Positions 23,507-32,092 of a stretch of 64,000 nucleotides of DNA are shown piece after piece. Every line of letters begins with the position of its first letter. Positions within the stretch are counted from its first letter, which is position 1. The stretch is from the NCBI GenBank assembly GCA_910577515.1, contig CAJTLW010000005.1, forward strand, positions 88,542-152,541. The letters are read 5' to 3'. The notes beneath the pieces are model-generated. The model did no database searches. It had not been told where the DNA came from and saw nothing but the letters and a program-made list of their open reading frames with translations. This DNA is from an uncultured Vampirovibrio sp. (GTDB lineage: Bacteria; Cyanobacteriota; Vampirovibrionia; Gastranaerophilales; Gastranaerophilaceae). A program made the translations under genes and the position numbers.

Positions 23507-24673
23507 TTAATCAATCTGGTTTAAATTACCCAATTTGGCCATCTTTACCCCGGTTCTAAAGGTATCACCAGCTTTTTCCATATATTTATCAACATCAAAT
23601 TCGGGAGAATGCTCTGCCCAACTTGAAATGGCAGATAAAAGCGCATTTTTATTAAACCTTTTTACAAGCTCGGAATCCAGATGGGACGGCACTACATCAC
23701 CAATTGTTGCAGAAGCGAAATACATTGGTACAGGTGTTTTAGGGTCTATTGAAGGGTCAATGGTTTTAAATATTCTGATTGCGTCCTTCTGGCTTTGCGT
23801 AAATTCTGTGCCTTTTGACACAAGCATTACCGTTTCATACCCTAAGCGGGTGCCATTGTAAGTTTCACCGTTTGCATAAACAAAAGAAACATATTTTTTG
23901 CCATCATCAAAATGACCTGCTTGTAAACATCTTCCATTTTTTTGTAATTCAAACATCATTGTGACATCAGGTTCTTTAGTGCAACACTGCAACACACTTT
24001 TAAGCCTTTTCATTACGCCATTTTCAACTTCATAATTTGCAAAATCCCTTGTATGATCCCTTGCACTAATAAAAACACGGGTATCATCGGCATAATTATG
24101 GGGCTTAATTTCATAAGCATTAAATTTTGGATTTATCAATTCGCCGGTTGTCAGATGGGATAATGTTGGAAGCCCTTTTCTAAAGTTTACCCAGTCTGCA
24201 ACATCGGCTTCCACGCTTTTTGGATTATACAAAACTTCTGCCCTATATAAAATTTCGCCGGTATCTTCAATTATTTTTTCAGGACGAATTTCCGGCTGAA
24301 AATATTTTTTAGCAGCTTCTCCGGCTTTTTCCGTTGCATCAGAAACAGTATTTGCTGCTGCCTGCGCCGCTTTATCGTTGGGCTTAAAAATCTTATCTAT
24401 AAAGGCTTTACACCCTTCACCAAGTTTACCTTTCCTTGCAAGCAAAATAAGCCCGCCGCCTAAAAGCAAGGTTCCCGCTGCAATGCCTGCTATTAAAGGC
24501 TTTTTATTATTTTTCTTTTCAAAAGTATCCTCTTTTGGGGTTTTGTTAATATTGTCTTCTATATTTTGAATATTTTTTGAAACAGATTTGGGCAAAGTTG
24601 CTTGCGGTTTTTGAGCTGCAGCACTTTGTGCGGACACATTTCCTATATAGTTATTTAATAATTCACTTGGCAT
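23507..24673 (-). CDS. Lineage-specific membrane-anchored protein
   Basis: 388 residues from the ATG at 24673, which has AAAGGA upstream; the longer frame from 24724 lacks one. One transmembrane helix with glycine-rich ends lies near residues 58-75 (Ile-Ala-Gly-Ile-Ala-Ala-Gly-Thr-Leu-Leu-Leu-Gly-Gly-Gly), preceded by a Lys/Asn-rich stretch. The C-terminal 250 residues form a soluble mixed domain with no motif I recognise. The architecture matches other proteins of this lineage in the window: a polar N-terminus, one glycine-rich helix, then a large domain. Confidence 0.6.
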   Translation of the reverse strand: MPSELLNNYIGNVSAQSAAAQKPQATLPKSVSKNIQNIEDNINKTPKEDTFEKKNNKKPLIAGIAAGTLLLGGGLILLARKGKLGEGCKAFIDKIFKPNDKAAQAAANTVSDATEKAGEAAKKYFQPEIRPEKIIEDTGEILYRAEVLYNPKSVEADVADWVNFRKGLPTLSHLTTGELINPKFNAYEIKPHNYADDTRVFISARDHTRDFANYEVENGVMKRLKSVLQCCTKEPDVTMMFELQKNGRCLQAGHFDDGKKYVSFVYANGETYNGTRLGYETVMLVSKGTEFTQSQKDAIRIFKTIDPSIDPKTPVPMYFASATIGDVVPSHLDSELVKRFNKNALLSAISSWAEHSPEFDVDKYMEKAGDTFRTGVKMAKLGNLNQID

Positions 24674-24792
24674 AAAAATTTCCTTTATATTATTACAACA
24701 CCCGGAAAACAGAAAAATTGCCATTTGAAAAATTTAAGTAAATTTTTGTGTCATTTCTTAACCTTTTATTTATTTTTTGACAGATTTTTTTT

Positions 24793-25296
24793 ATGATTAT
24801 AAAAAGAACTTTTAAAGACTTTTGGGGAAATTTTAAATCAATGTATTCTGTTGATAACAGACAAAGATTATACGGTAAAAATTTTTCAAACGGAGTTGAT
24901 GGTTTTGAAAACATAAGCCTGCAAAGCCTTTTTAGAAAAAGCAGGGTTTCAGCTAAACAAAAAGAAGCTGCCAATAATTATATGGTAATAAAGAAAATTT
25001 TTGGTTTTTCTGCCGTAAATTCAAGAATAACAAACTCTGAAATCTCGCTTTTAAGACAATATGGCATGAAACTTTTGGAAGAAACCACATCACGTTCTAT
25101 GTATAATGAACTTGAAACTCTTATTGAATGGTCAAAAACGGGGGATATTTTAAAAAGAACTCATTCTGATACAATTTTTGAAATCAGAGTAAAAGAATTA
25201 AAATTTTTACAAGCTAATAATTCCCTTATAAGGTTGGGCGAATTATATGACGGCTATAATGTTTTAGAAAAATATATAGAATACATTGCAGGATAA
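24793..25296 (+). CDS. Unknown 167-aa protein
   Basis: 167 residues, basic and helical (Phe-Lys-Asp-Phe-Trp-Gly-Asn-Phe-Lys; Leu-Phe-Arg-Lys-Ser-Arg). No signal peptide and no known family. The ribosome site is weak; a later Met at residue 17 is an alternative. It ends at a bidirectional terminator. Confidence 0.55.
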   Translation: MIIKRTFKDFWGNFKSMYSVDNRQRLYGKNFSNGVDGFENISLQSLFRKSRVSAKQKEAANNYMVIKKIFGFSAVNSRITNSEISLLRQYGMKLLEETTSRSMYNELETLIEWSKTGDILKRTHSDTIFEIRVKELKFLQANNSLIRLGELYDGYNVLEKYIEYIAG

Positions 25297-25311
25297 AAAA
25301 ATTTAAGTAAA

Positions 25312-25341
25312 AAATTGGCGGTTATCTAAAACCGCCAATTT
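25312..25341. terminator. Bidirectional terminator
   Basis: AAATTGGCGGTT and AACCGCCAATTT pair over 12 bp around a 6-nt loop. It separates the convergent 167-aa gene and the lipoprotein gene. Confidence 0.85.
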
Positions 25342-25356
25342 CATTATAAGCAAAAA

Positions 25357-25734
25357 CTATTTTTTAATTTTTTCGTATTTTAGCTCTTTGCCGGCTTCGC
25401 TTTTTAGAGTTAGATTGTCGCCATCAAACTTATATTCCATAGTGCCAGCAAATGTTCCAAAATATTCGCTTTCTGCCTTCATATCTTCAGGCGCACCTGC
25501 CATTTTTGTTGATGCCATGTAAGAAAAAGTTACTTTATTATCAACAGCTTTATAAGTTCCAAAATATCTGTTTAAAGCACCGCCAAAATATCCGCCTTTG
25601 TTATTAAACCCTAATGTAATGTCAATCGGATATTTCGGGCTGATAAGTTTGTATTCGTTACCTGCAGCATTATTTACAAACGTACATGATGCAAGTGATA
25701 AAAACGCAAACATTGAACAAAAAAATGTATTCAT
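25357..25734 (-). CDS. META/HslJ-domain lipoprotein
   Basis: 125 residues. A short signal peptide ends in the lipobox Leu-Ala-Ser-Cys17, so the protein should be lipid-anchored. The rest is one META domain: Phe-Asn-Asn-Lys-Gly-Gly-Tyr-Phe-Gly-Gly-Ala-Leu-Asn-Arg-Tyr-Phe-Gly-Thr-Tyr, the Phe-x-x-Met-Ala-Ser-Thr-Lys-Met-Ala segment, and a terminal Gly-Asp-Asn-Leu-Thr-Leu strand. Related HslJ proteins are heat-induced and linked to envelope stress. The usual Cys of the Asn/Cys pair is replaced by Leu here. Gap to ychF is 13 bp, same strand. Confidence 0.7.
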   Translation of the reverse strand: MNTFFCSMFAFLSLASCTFVNNAAGNEYKLISPKYPIDITLGFNNKGGYFGGALNRYFGTYKAVDNKVTFSYMASTKMAGAPEDMKAESEYFGTFAGTMEYKFDGDNLTLKSEAGKELKYEKIKK

Positions 25735-25747
25735 AAAAATTTCCTCC

Positions 25748-26845
25748 TTAATTATTAAATCTAAACAGCATTATATCGCCATCTTGAACAATATATTCTT
25801 TACCTTCAAGACGCGCCACACCTTTTTCACGTGATGCCGCCCAGCTACCTGCAGCAATAAAATCATTATAAGATACAACTTCTGCCTTAATAAAACCTTT
25901 TTCAAAATCTGTATGAATAACGCCTGCAGCCTGCGGAGCTTTTGTACCTTTCGTAATAGTCCATGCCCTCACTTCCTTCTCGCCTGCCGTTATATAGGTT
26001 TGAAGATTTAAAATATCATAAGCAGATTTTATCATCTTTTCAATACCAGAGCTTGAAACACCAAGTTCTTTAAGATAATTTTCAGCTTCCTCTTTTCCTA
26101 AAGAAACAAGTTCTGCTTCAATTTGGGCGCAAATCATAACAACTTCAGCACCTGATTTTTTAGCGTATTCCTTTACTCTTTCGACATATTCATTCCCTGT
26201 TGCAAGTTCAGCTTCAGATACATTTGCACAGAAAATTACAGGTTTTGTCATCAAAAGATGAAAATGATGAAGTAATTTCAACTCCTCTTCATTAAAAAGT
26301 TCTTTAATATTTATAAAATTACCCTGCTCTAAATAAGGCATAAGCCTTTCTATTATTGAATTTTCCAAAACTGCTTCTTTTTCGCCGGCTTTTACCTGTT
26401 TTGCAATTCTTTTCAGACGGTTTTCTAAAGAAGTAATATCGGCAAGAGCAAGCTCTGTATTAATAGTTTCAATATCATCAACGGGGTCTATTTTTCCGTT
26501 TACATGAATTGTATTAGGGTCATCAAAACATCTTACCACCTGAATTATGGCATCCACTTCCCTAATATTATGCAAAAACTGATTACCAAGACCTTCGCCC
26601 TTGCTTGCACCTTTAACAAGCCCTGCAATATCAACAAATTCAATAGCTGTAGGAATAACCGTATCTGTTTTTACAAGCTGCTGCAGTTTATAAAGCCTTT
26701 CATCAGGCACTGTTACGACGCCTACGTTTGGCTCAATTGTACAAAACGGATAATTTGCACTCTGTGCATTGGCTGAAAGCGTTAGCGCATTAAAAAGCGT
26801 TGATTTGCCTACGTTTGGAAGCCCTACTATACCGCATTTAAGCAT
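25748..26845 (-). CDS. ychF: Redox-regulated ATPase YchF
   Basis: 365 residues. An Obg-family P-loop NTPase that binds ribosomes and prefers ATP. Motif G1 Gly-Leu-Pro-Asn-Val-Gly-Lys-Ser-Thr (7-15), switch Asp-Ile-Ala-Gly-Leu-Val-Lys-Gly, Asn-Val-Ser-Glu in place of the usual guanine-specific Asn-Lys-x-Asp, and a C-terminal TGS domain (Ala-Trp-Thr-Ile-Thr-Lys-Gly-Thr) are all visible. The length is standard. Confidence 0.96.
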   Translation of the reverse strand: MLKCGIVGLPNVGKSTLFNALTLSANAQSANYPFCTIEPNVGVVTVPDERLYKLQQLVKTDTVIPTAIEFVDIAGLVKGASKGEGLGNQFLHNIREVDAIIQVVRCFDDPNTIHVNGKIDPVDDIETINTELALADITSLENRLKRIAKQVKAGEKEAVLENSIIERLMPYLEQGNFINIKELFNEEELKLLHHFHLLMTKPVIFCANVSEAELATGNEYVERVKEYAKKSGAEVVMICAQIEAELVSLGKEEAENYLKELGVSSSGIEKMIKSAYDILNLQTYITAGEKEVRAWTITKGTKAPQAAGVIHTDFEKGFIKAEVVSYNDFIAAGSWAASREKGVARLEGKEYIVQDGDIMLFRFNN

Positions 26846-26902
26846 TATAAAATTTCCTTCATACTTTTATCTTTGACAATAAAATAATAATAGCATAAAA
26901 AA

Positions 26903-27393
26903 TTACAAATCAGCGGTGCAATTTGGGCATTTTGTGGCGTTTATATTTATTGTCGAGAAACATCTTGGGCATGGCTTGGTATCAAGTGCAACAGTCTCTT
27001 CGGTTTTTGTTTCTGCTGCTGCCCTTAATTTATTAATAAATTTAATGAGCAAAAACACTGCAAAAGCAACAAAAATAAAGCTTATCAACGTATTTATAAA
27101 AGACCGTAATTAATCGTAACGACTCCTGCAGATTGCGCCGCTTCTAATGACGGATATTTAACGATTTTGCCGTCATAATCAGGCAAAGTAAGGTAAAGGT
27201 TTGTAAAATCAACTCTTCCCATAATCCAGCCCATAGGTGGCATTATAATATCTTTTACCATTGAATCAACAATTTTGCCGAATGCCGCACCGATAATAAT
27301 ACCCACTGCCATATCAATTACATTACCTTTGATAGCAAATGTTTTAAATTCATCCGTCCACTTTTTAACCTTGCCTATGCTTTTATCCAACAT
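26903..27393 (-). pseudogene. mscL: Large-conductance mechanosensitive channel, frameshifted
   Basis: The 99-aa first part (27393-27094) has the MscL start Phe-Lys-Thr-Phe-Ala-Ile-Lys-Gly-Asn-Val-Ile-Asp-Met-Ala-Val-Gly and the first helix. It stops right after Thr-Ile-Asn-Tyr-Gly-Leu. In another frame the second helix follows at once (Leu-Ile-Ser-Phe-Ile-Phe-Val-Ala-Phe-Ala-Val-Phe), then a zinc-ribbon tail (Cys-Pro-Arg-Cys...Cys-Pro-Asn-Cys). One missing base in a T-run near 27097 explains the break. A working MscL needs both helices. So either the release valve is lost or the base call is wrong. The zinc-ribbon tail is a common variant. Confidence 0.8.
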
Positions 27394-27527
27394 TTATAAA
27401 CCTCTGTCTTAACAAGTTTTAATAATTTTGATTATTTTATCATAGAAATTTACAAAAATTAATTGGCAAAAAAAATTCTTCACGATACTATTAATAAACA
27501 GCAAACTAGCAACGAGGAATAAGAATT

Positions 27528-27989
27528 ATGCATATTAACAGAATTTCAAATACACAATTTAAAGGCGCATACTTTATTGTTGGAAACGGAGATAGAGTTA
27601 AACTGGCAGAAGAAAAAATAGCTAAAGAGCTAAAAAATGAGGGCGAAATTAAAAAAATTGGCTACGGCTATACAACAAACGACATGCCAACTTATTTACT
27701 GGTTACAACAGGTGAAGATGTAGCAAAATATAACAGATTTGCAGCAACACAGCTGAAGGATTGTTATGAAAAAGTTACAAAACAGCTTCCTCCGAAAAAA
27801 ACTATAGAAGATTTTGACACACATCATGATTTTTTAAATTACAGAGTAATACGCAAAGGAATTCACACAATTGAAGCCATAAGCCAATATTGCAATTTTG
27901 CAAACAAGCCTTATGTTTTAGATGTAGAAGATGTTTTAAGCTCGATAGAAGAAGACGGTTTTGACTATTTAAGCGGAGAAACCGCCTAA
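27528..27989 (+). CDS. Lineage-specific 153-aa protein with N-terminal F-K-G motif
   Basis: 153 residues, soluble. Begins Ile-Ser-Asn-Thr-Gln-Phe-Lys-Gly, a short motif shared with other unrelated proteins in the window. Then a mixed alpha/beta body (Gly-Asp-Arg-Val-Lys-Leu-Ala-Glu-Glu-Lys) and an acidic C-terminus. GAGGAA ribosome site 8 bp before the ATG. No known domain. Confidence 0.6.
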   Translation: MHINRISNTQFKGAYFIVGNGDRVKLAEEKIAKELKNEGEIKKIGYGYTTNDMPTYLLVTTGEDVAKYNRFAATQLKDCYEKVTKQLPPKKTIEDFDTHHDFLNYRVIRKGIHTIEAISQYCNFANKPYVLDVEDVLSSIEEDGFDYLSGETA

Positions 27990-28005
27990 AAATAAGTTTC
28001 ATATT

Positions 28006-28037
28006 AAAAGACCTCCCTTTAAAAGGAGGTCTTTTTT
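28006..28037. terminator. Bidirectional terminator
   Basis: AAAAGACCTCC pairs with GGAGGTCTTTT around an 8-nt loop, with long T and A tracts. It lies between the convergent 153-aa gene and the phosphofructokinase gene. Confidence 0.9.
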
Positions 28038-28054
28038 TATAACTTTACTGCAAA

Positions 28055-29737
28055 TTAAACATTTGCAGGTTTTTTAGACTCCAATTGAAGTGTTAACGTT
28101 GTAATGTCGCACACTTCGGCAGGCCCAAAGTATTGGATAGCGCCAGGGAAAACATAGCAATCGGTTTTTGCCCATTTTTCACGGTTTGCTTCAAATTCTC
28201 TAAACACAGGTCCATCTAATTCCACAAGGGCTTTTTGAATAACGGGTTTCATTTTACCATGGCGTCTTTCCATATTCATCATCATAGTTAAAGGAACACC
28301 GCCTGCAAGCCAGCTTGAAGCAGGCTTTGTCAGGTTTTTAACACTTGATAGGTACCCTGTAAGCCCTGCTGAAATTAAAGCAAAAGCATTATAACCAAGC
28401 GAATAGCAGTAATCTGCATCAAAGTTAGAAGGCATAGCGCATCTTCCTTCATACCCAAAGAAATGAGCCTGGTCTGAGAATTTACCAGTATATTTACCTT
28501 CTGCTTTCATTTGAGCCAATTTTACTTTTACCATTTCAATTAAAAGCTTTTCAGTTTCAATTTTAGAAACCTGAACGTTACCATGCGGATCTCTATCCAT
28601 AAGTAATTGAGCCTTAATCATATCCGGAAGGCTTGAGAATACTTTTGCATTATCAGCGCTTAATTTTGATGCGATAATTTGATATTTATCAGCATTTGAA
28701 GCTTCAACAAAAGCACTGTCTTTTTCTAAAACAGCAAGAAGGTCGTTTAGATTTTGAATCATGGTTTTCATTTCAGGAATAAATTCAATCAAACCTTCAG
28801 GAATTAAGGCAACACCAAAATTTTTACCGTTGTTTCCGCGTTCAGCTACAACATTTGCAATATAATCTACAATGCTTTCTAATGATTGTTTTTTAGCCTC
28901 TACTTCTTCTGAAATCAAGCAAATATTAGGCTGTGTCTGAAGAGCAACTTCAAGACCAACATGTGTTGCGCTTCTTCCCATTAATTTAATAAAGTGCCAG
29001 TATTTTTTAGCAGAATTTGCATCTCTTTGAATGTTGCCGATAAGTTCGGCATAAGTTTTGGTTGCTGTATCAAAGCCGAATGAAATTTCAATTTGGTCAT
29101 TTTTAAGGTCACCGTCAATTGTTTTCGGGCAGCCAATTACCTGAATTCCTGTATTTTTAGCTTTTAGCCATTCAGCAAGCATGCAAGCATTTGTGTTTGA
29201 ATCGTCTCCGCCAATTATAACAATAGCATTAATATTTAAAGCCTTGCAATTTGCAAGAGTTTTTTCAAACTGTTCTTCAGTTTCAAGTTTTGTTCTGCCT
29301 GAACCTATAATATCAAAACCGCCTGTGTTTCTGTATCTGTTTATAAATTCATCATCAAATTTAACATATTGGGCATCCACTATGCCGGAAGGACCGCCCA
29401 AAAAGCCGTAAAGCTCGTTTTTAGGGTTTGCAGCTTTAAGCGCATCGTAAAGCCCTGCTATAACGTTATGTCCGCCGGGCGCCTGGCCGCCTGATAAAAT
29501 AACGCCGACATTTTTAGCTTCCAAATTTAAAACAGTGCCATTTTGTGCATCAAATGTAACAATTGGTTCACCATAAACATGGGAAAATAAATTTTGAATA
29601 TCATTTGCATCTTTCACAGCACTTGTTTTAGCACCGTATGAAATTTTAATATTTTGTATACCTGATTGTAAAGCACCAGCCAATTTTGGCTTATAGCTTA
29701 ATCTTTCCTTGTGCAATGGTGATAATTCTCTCATCAA
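28055..29737 (-). CDS. pfp: Pyrophosphate-fructose-6-phosphate 1-phosphotransferase
   Basis: 560 residues, the long form of the family. It phosphorylates fructose-6-phosphate reversibly with PPi, sparing ATP in fermentative glycolysis. Gly-Gly-Gln-Ala-Pro-Gly-Gly starts the substrate loop, and Gly-Gly-Asp-Asp-Ser-Asn places an Asp where ATP-dependent enzymes have Gly, the accepted sign of PPi use. Pro-Lys-Thr-Ile-Asp-Gly-Asp-Leu is the catalytic loop, and Met-Gly-Arg-Ser-Ala follows. Two Met codons open the ORF; the first was kept. Confidence 0.92.
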   Translation of the reverse strand: MMRELSPLHKERLSYKPKLAGALQSGIQNIKISYGAKTSAVKDANDIQNLFSHVYGEPIVTFDAQNGTVLNLEAKNVGVILSGGQAPGGHNVIAGLYDALKAANPKNELYGFLGGPSGIVDAQYVKFDDEFINRYRNTGGFDIIGSGRTKLETEEQFEKTLANCKALNINAIVIIGGDDSNTNACMLAEWLKAKNTGIQVIGCPKTIDGDLKNDQIEISFGFDTATKTYAELIGNIQRDANSAKKYWHFIKLMGRSATHVGLEVALQTQPNICLISEEVEAKKQSLESIVDYIANVVAERGNNGKNFGVALIPEGLIEFIPEMKTMIQNLNDLLAVLEKDSAFVEASNADKYQIIASKLSADNAKVFSSLPDMIKAQLLMDRDPHGNVQVSKIETEKLLIEMVKVKLAQMKAEGKYTGKFSDQAHFFGYEGRCAMPSNFDADYCYSLGYNAFALISAGLTGYLSSVKNLTKPASSWLAGGVPLTMMMNMERRHGKMKPVIQKALVELDGPVFREFEANREKWAKTDCYVFPGAIQYFGPAEVCDITTLTLQLESKKPANV

Positions 29738-29844
29738 ATAATCTCCTTAAAATATTCTATGATAACATTCTAGTATAAATTTAAAAAAATTGCTTGAAAT
29801 TTTTTTATAAGCATTGTAATATAATTTCATACCAAGCAAGAAAT

Positions 29845-29919
29845 GCGGGAGTAATTCAGTGGTAGAATGCTTCCTTGCCAAGGAAGATGTCGCGAGTTCG
29901 AGCCTCGTCTCCCGCTCCA
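29845..29919 (+). tRNA. tRNA-Gly(GCC)
   Basis: Cloverleaf with acceptor GCGGGAG/CTCCCGC, anticodon loop TTGCCAA (GCC) and T-loop TTCGAGC. CCA is encoded. A short hairpin and T-rich stretch follow. The next gene starts 78 bp later on the same strand. Confidence 0.95.
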
Positions 29920-29997
29920 TTAATTAGAAAATCCCTTTGTTGGGATTTTTTCTGTATATGGGGAATTTTTTGCGAGTTTTTTATATACAGGGTTTTT

Positions 29998-31104
29998 ATG
30001 ACAATAAGGCGGTTTTTAGGATATATTAAAAAAAGAGCTTCAAGAGTATTGATTAATTCAATAAATACTGTGTCTTTTTTATTAAATTCTCCAAAAAAAA
30101 ATACCGTGCTTCTGGTTGAAGGAAACAGCAGCCATACAGAGCTTTTCCCATCTTTTATTAAATATTTAAATACGCTGGGCTTTAACGTTGAAATTATCGT
30201 TAATTCTGACCAGATGGGAAATTTACCGAAATTAAACGCAAATAAAATCTATTTTTTTAATATTGCAGGAATGAAAACTGCTTTGAATTTTCAAAAGGCA
30301 GAAAAATATTCCTTTATTATTTTTACCTCATACAGGCTTTATTACCCCACTCCTGATAAAAAGTCACTCCAATCAACCGTTTTAGACCATTTTAACATTA
30401 GGCAAAACACAGCCTGTGTCTATCATCATCTTGAAGATTATAATGAAAATAGCAAAAAACCAGCCATTGTGCTATCAAAAAACTTAAAAAAAGATGATGG
30501 CCTTTATGTTGTAAACCCTTGCTACTTTAAAGAAAATACATTAAAAAACAAAAACAAAAAAACAATTTTTACAACCGTAGGAAAACTTGAAAATACAAGA
30601 AAAAATACAAATCTTCTTTTTGATGGCATAAGAGAGCTTGTAAAAGAGGGGGTTGGCGATTTTGAAGTAAATATTTTAGGCGACAATAAAAAAGACTGTA
30701 TACCAAATGATATCAAAGAGTTTTTTAATGTAAAAGGAAAACTAAGTTTTGATAAATTGTACCTTGAGCTTGAAAATGCAGATTTTTACCTTCCGCTTTT
30801 AGACCCTCTTGAGCATCAAAGATATTTAACCCTTGGCACTTCAGGCTCATTTCAGCTCATAAGAGGTTTTCTTTTGCCGCCTGTAATTCATAACATTTTT
30901 GCACAACTGTACCGCTTCAATAATGAAAATTCTATAATCTATAATGAAAATAAAGATTTTTGTTTCGCACTTAAAAAAGCTGTAAATATCAACAATGAAG
31001 AGTATTTGGCTCTTCAAAAAAGCTTACTTAATCAAAGAGATGAAATTTATAAAATTTCTGCTGAAAACCTAAAAACCCTTTTGAATAAGCTTATCGGGAG
31101 CTAA
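29998..31104 (+). CDS. Putative glycosyltransferase-like protein
   Basis: 368 residues from the ATG at 29998; the longer frame starts within the tRNA. The fold looks like a GT-B type enzyme: an N-terminal Rossmann-like half (Thr-Val-Leu-Leu-Val-Glu-Gly-Asn; Asn-Val-Glu-Ile-Ile-Val-Asn) and a C-terminal half with Thr-Val-Gly-Lys-Leu-Glu-Asn-Thr-Arg-Lys-Asn and Asp-Phe-Tyr-Leu-Pro-Leu-Leu-Asp-Pro. The Thr-Val-Gly-Lys and Pro-Leu-Leu patterns resemble GT4 donor domains. No sugar donor can be named. Its end overlaps the opposing GT2 gene by 36 bp. Confidence 0.55.
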   Translation: MTIRRFLGYIKKRASRVLINSINTVSFLLNSPKKNTVLLVEGNSSHTELFPSFIKYLNTLGFNVEIIVNSDQMGNLPKLNANKIYFFNIAGMKTALNFQKAEKYSFIIFTSYRLYYPTPDKKSLQSTVLDHFNIRQNTACVYHHLEDYNENSKKPAIVLSKNLKKDDGLYVVNPCYFKENTLKNKNKKTIFTTVGKLENTRKNTNLLFDGIRELVKEGVGDFEVNILGDNKKDCIPNDIKEFFNVKGKLSFDKLYLELENADFYLPLLDPLEHQRYLTLGTSGSFQLIRGFLLPPVIHNIFAQLYRFNNENSIIYNENKDFCFALKKAVNINNEEYLALQKSLLNQRDEIYKISAENLKTLLNKLIGS

Positions 31105-32082
31105 AAGATTAAAAAACCTTCTTTCAAAATCATCAATAAAAAGGCTGCTGTTTATAATGTCTTCATCCATAAGAGATATGACTTTTTCAATCCGAAGCTG
31201 AATTTCATAAGGCATGCTTTTGACATCAAATTTATTTTCTTCATCCAATCTCTCAAATACAAGATTTATAAGCTTTAGCGCCCTTTTATAAACATTTGAA
31301 ATTACATTTTTATCCTTAATTTTCTGCACCGCTAAAATCTCAAAAACTTCTTCAATCCTATCAAACGGAGAAATACATTCTTCTAAATTTTGAAAATCAA
31401 ACTCTGCTTTTCTATGATATGAATAAATATTATCAGTATACACAATTTTTTTAGCCAAAAGCATGGTTTCAATATAAAAAGGAAAATCTATAAATGAATT
31501 TGTTGGAAAATTTTGCCCCCTGGTTTCAACAAACCTTATACTGCTATTGTTTAAAAAGCTTTTCTTATAAAGTGTTGCAAAAATAGCAGGATGAAAACTC
31601 AAAAAAGAAGGGCTTTCATTAATTCTGAAAAACCAATTTGGGATTTTACACCTTTTATTCCATTTAACACTATCTAAAAGCTCATATTTTCCCTTAATTT
31701 TTGACTCAACATCTATAAATTTAGTATAGGGTGATTTTACAATATCGGCTTCCGACTGTCTTGCAAGCTTATAAAGGTTTTCTAGAGTTTTTTTATGATA
31801 AAAATCAAAAGGTTCCGCCAAAAGTAAATATTCACCTTCAGATGCGTTTATTCCCGTATTAAGCGCTGCTCCGGCCCCTTCATTAATTTTATTTATAATT
31901 TTTATCCTTGATTCTTTTTTTGAAAAACTTTCTAAAACATCAAGTGATAAATCGCTTGAAGCACTATTTATGCATATTATTTCAAAGTTTTTAAATGTTT
32001 GCCCAATAATACTTTTTAAACAACGAAAAAGTCCATCATAAGCATTGTATACCGGTAAAATTATACTAACATTTTTTTCCAT
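31069..32082 (-). CDS. Family 2 glycosyltransferase
   Basis: 337 residues from the ATG at 32082 (AAAGGA upstream). The GT2 core is clear: Ile-Ile-Leu-Pro-Val-Tyr-Asn-Ala-Tyr, Gly-Gln-Thr-Phe-Lys-Asn-Phe-Glu-Ile-Ile-Cys-Ile, and a Gly-Ala-Gly-Ala-Ala-Leu-Asn-Thr-Gly-Ile segment. The usual Asp-Asp of the DXD site reads Glu-Pro-Phe-Asp, as in some capsular enzymes. It lies 10 bp after glf on the same strand, so a galactofuranose-containing polysaccharide is plausible. Confidence 0.8.
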   Translation of the reverse strand: MEKNVSIILPVYNAYDGLFRCLKSIIGQTFKNFEIICINSASSDLSLDVLESFSKKESRIKIINKINEGAGAALNTGINASEGEYLLLAEPFDFYHKKTLENLYKLARQSEADIVKSPYTKFIDVESKIKGKYELLDSVKWNKRCKIPNWFFRINESPSFLSFHPAIFATLYKKSFLNNSSIRFVETRGQNFPTNSFIDFPFYIETMLLAKKIVYTDNIYSYHRKAEFDFQNLEECISPFDRIEEVFEILAVQKIKDKNVISNVYKRALKLINLVFERLDEENKFDVKSMPYEIQLRIEKVISLMDEDIINSSLFIDDFERRFFNLLAPDKLIQKGF

Positions 32083-32092
32083 ATTTTTCCTT

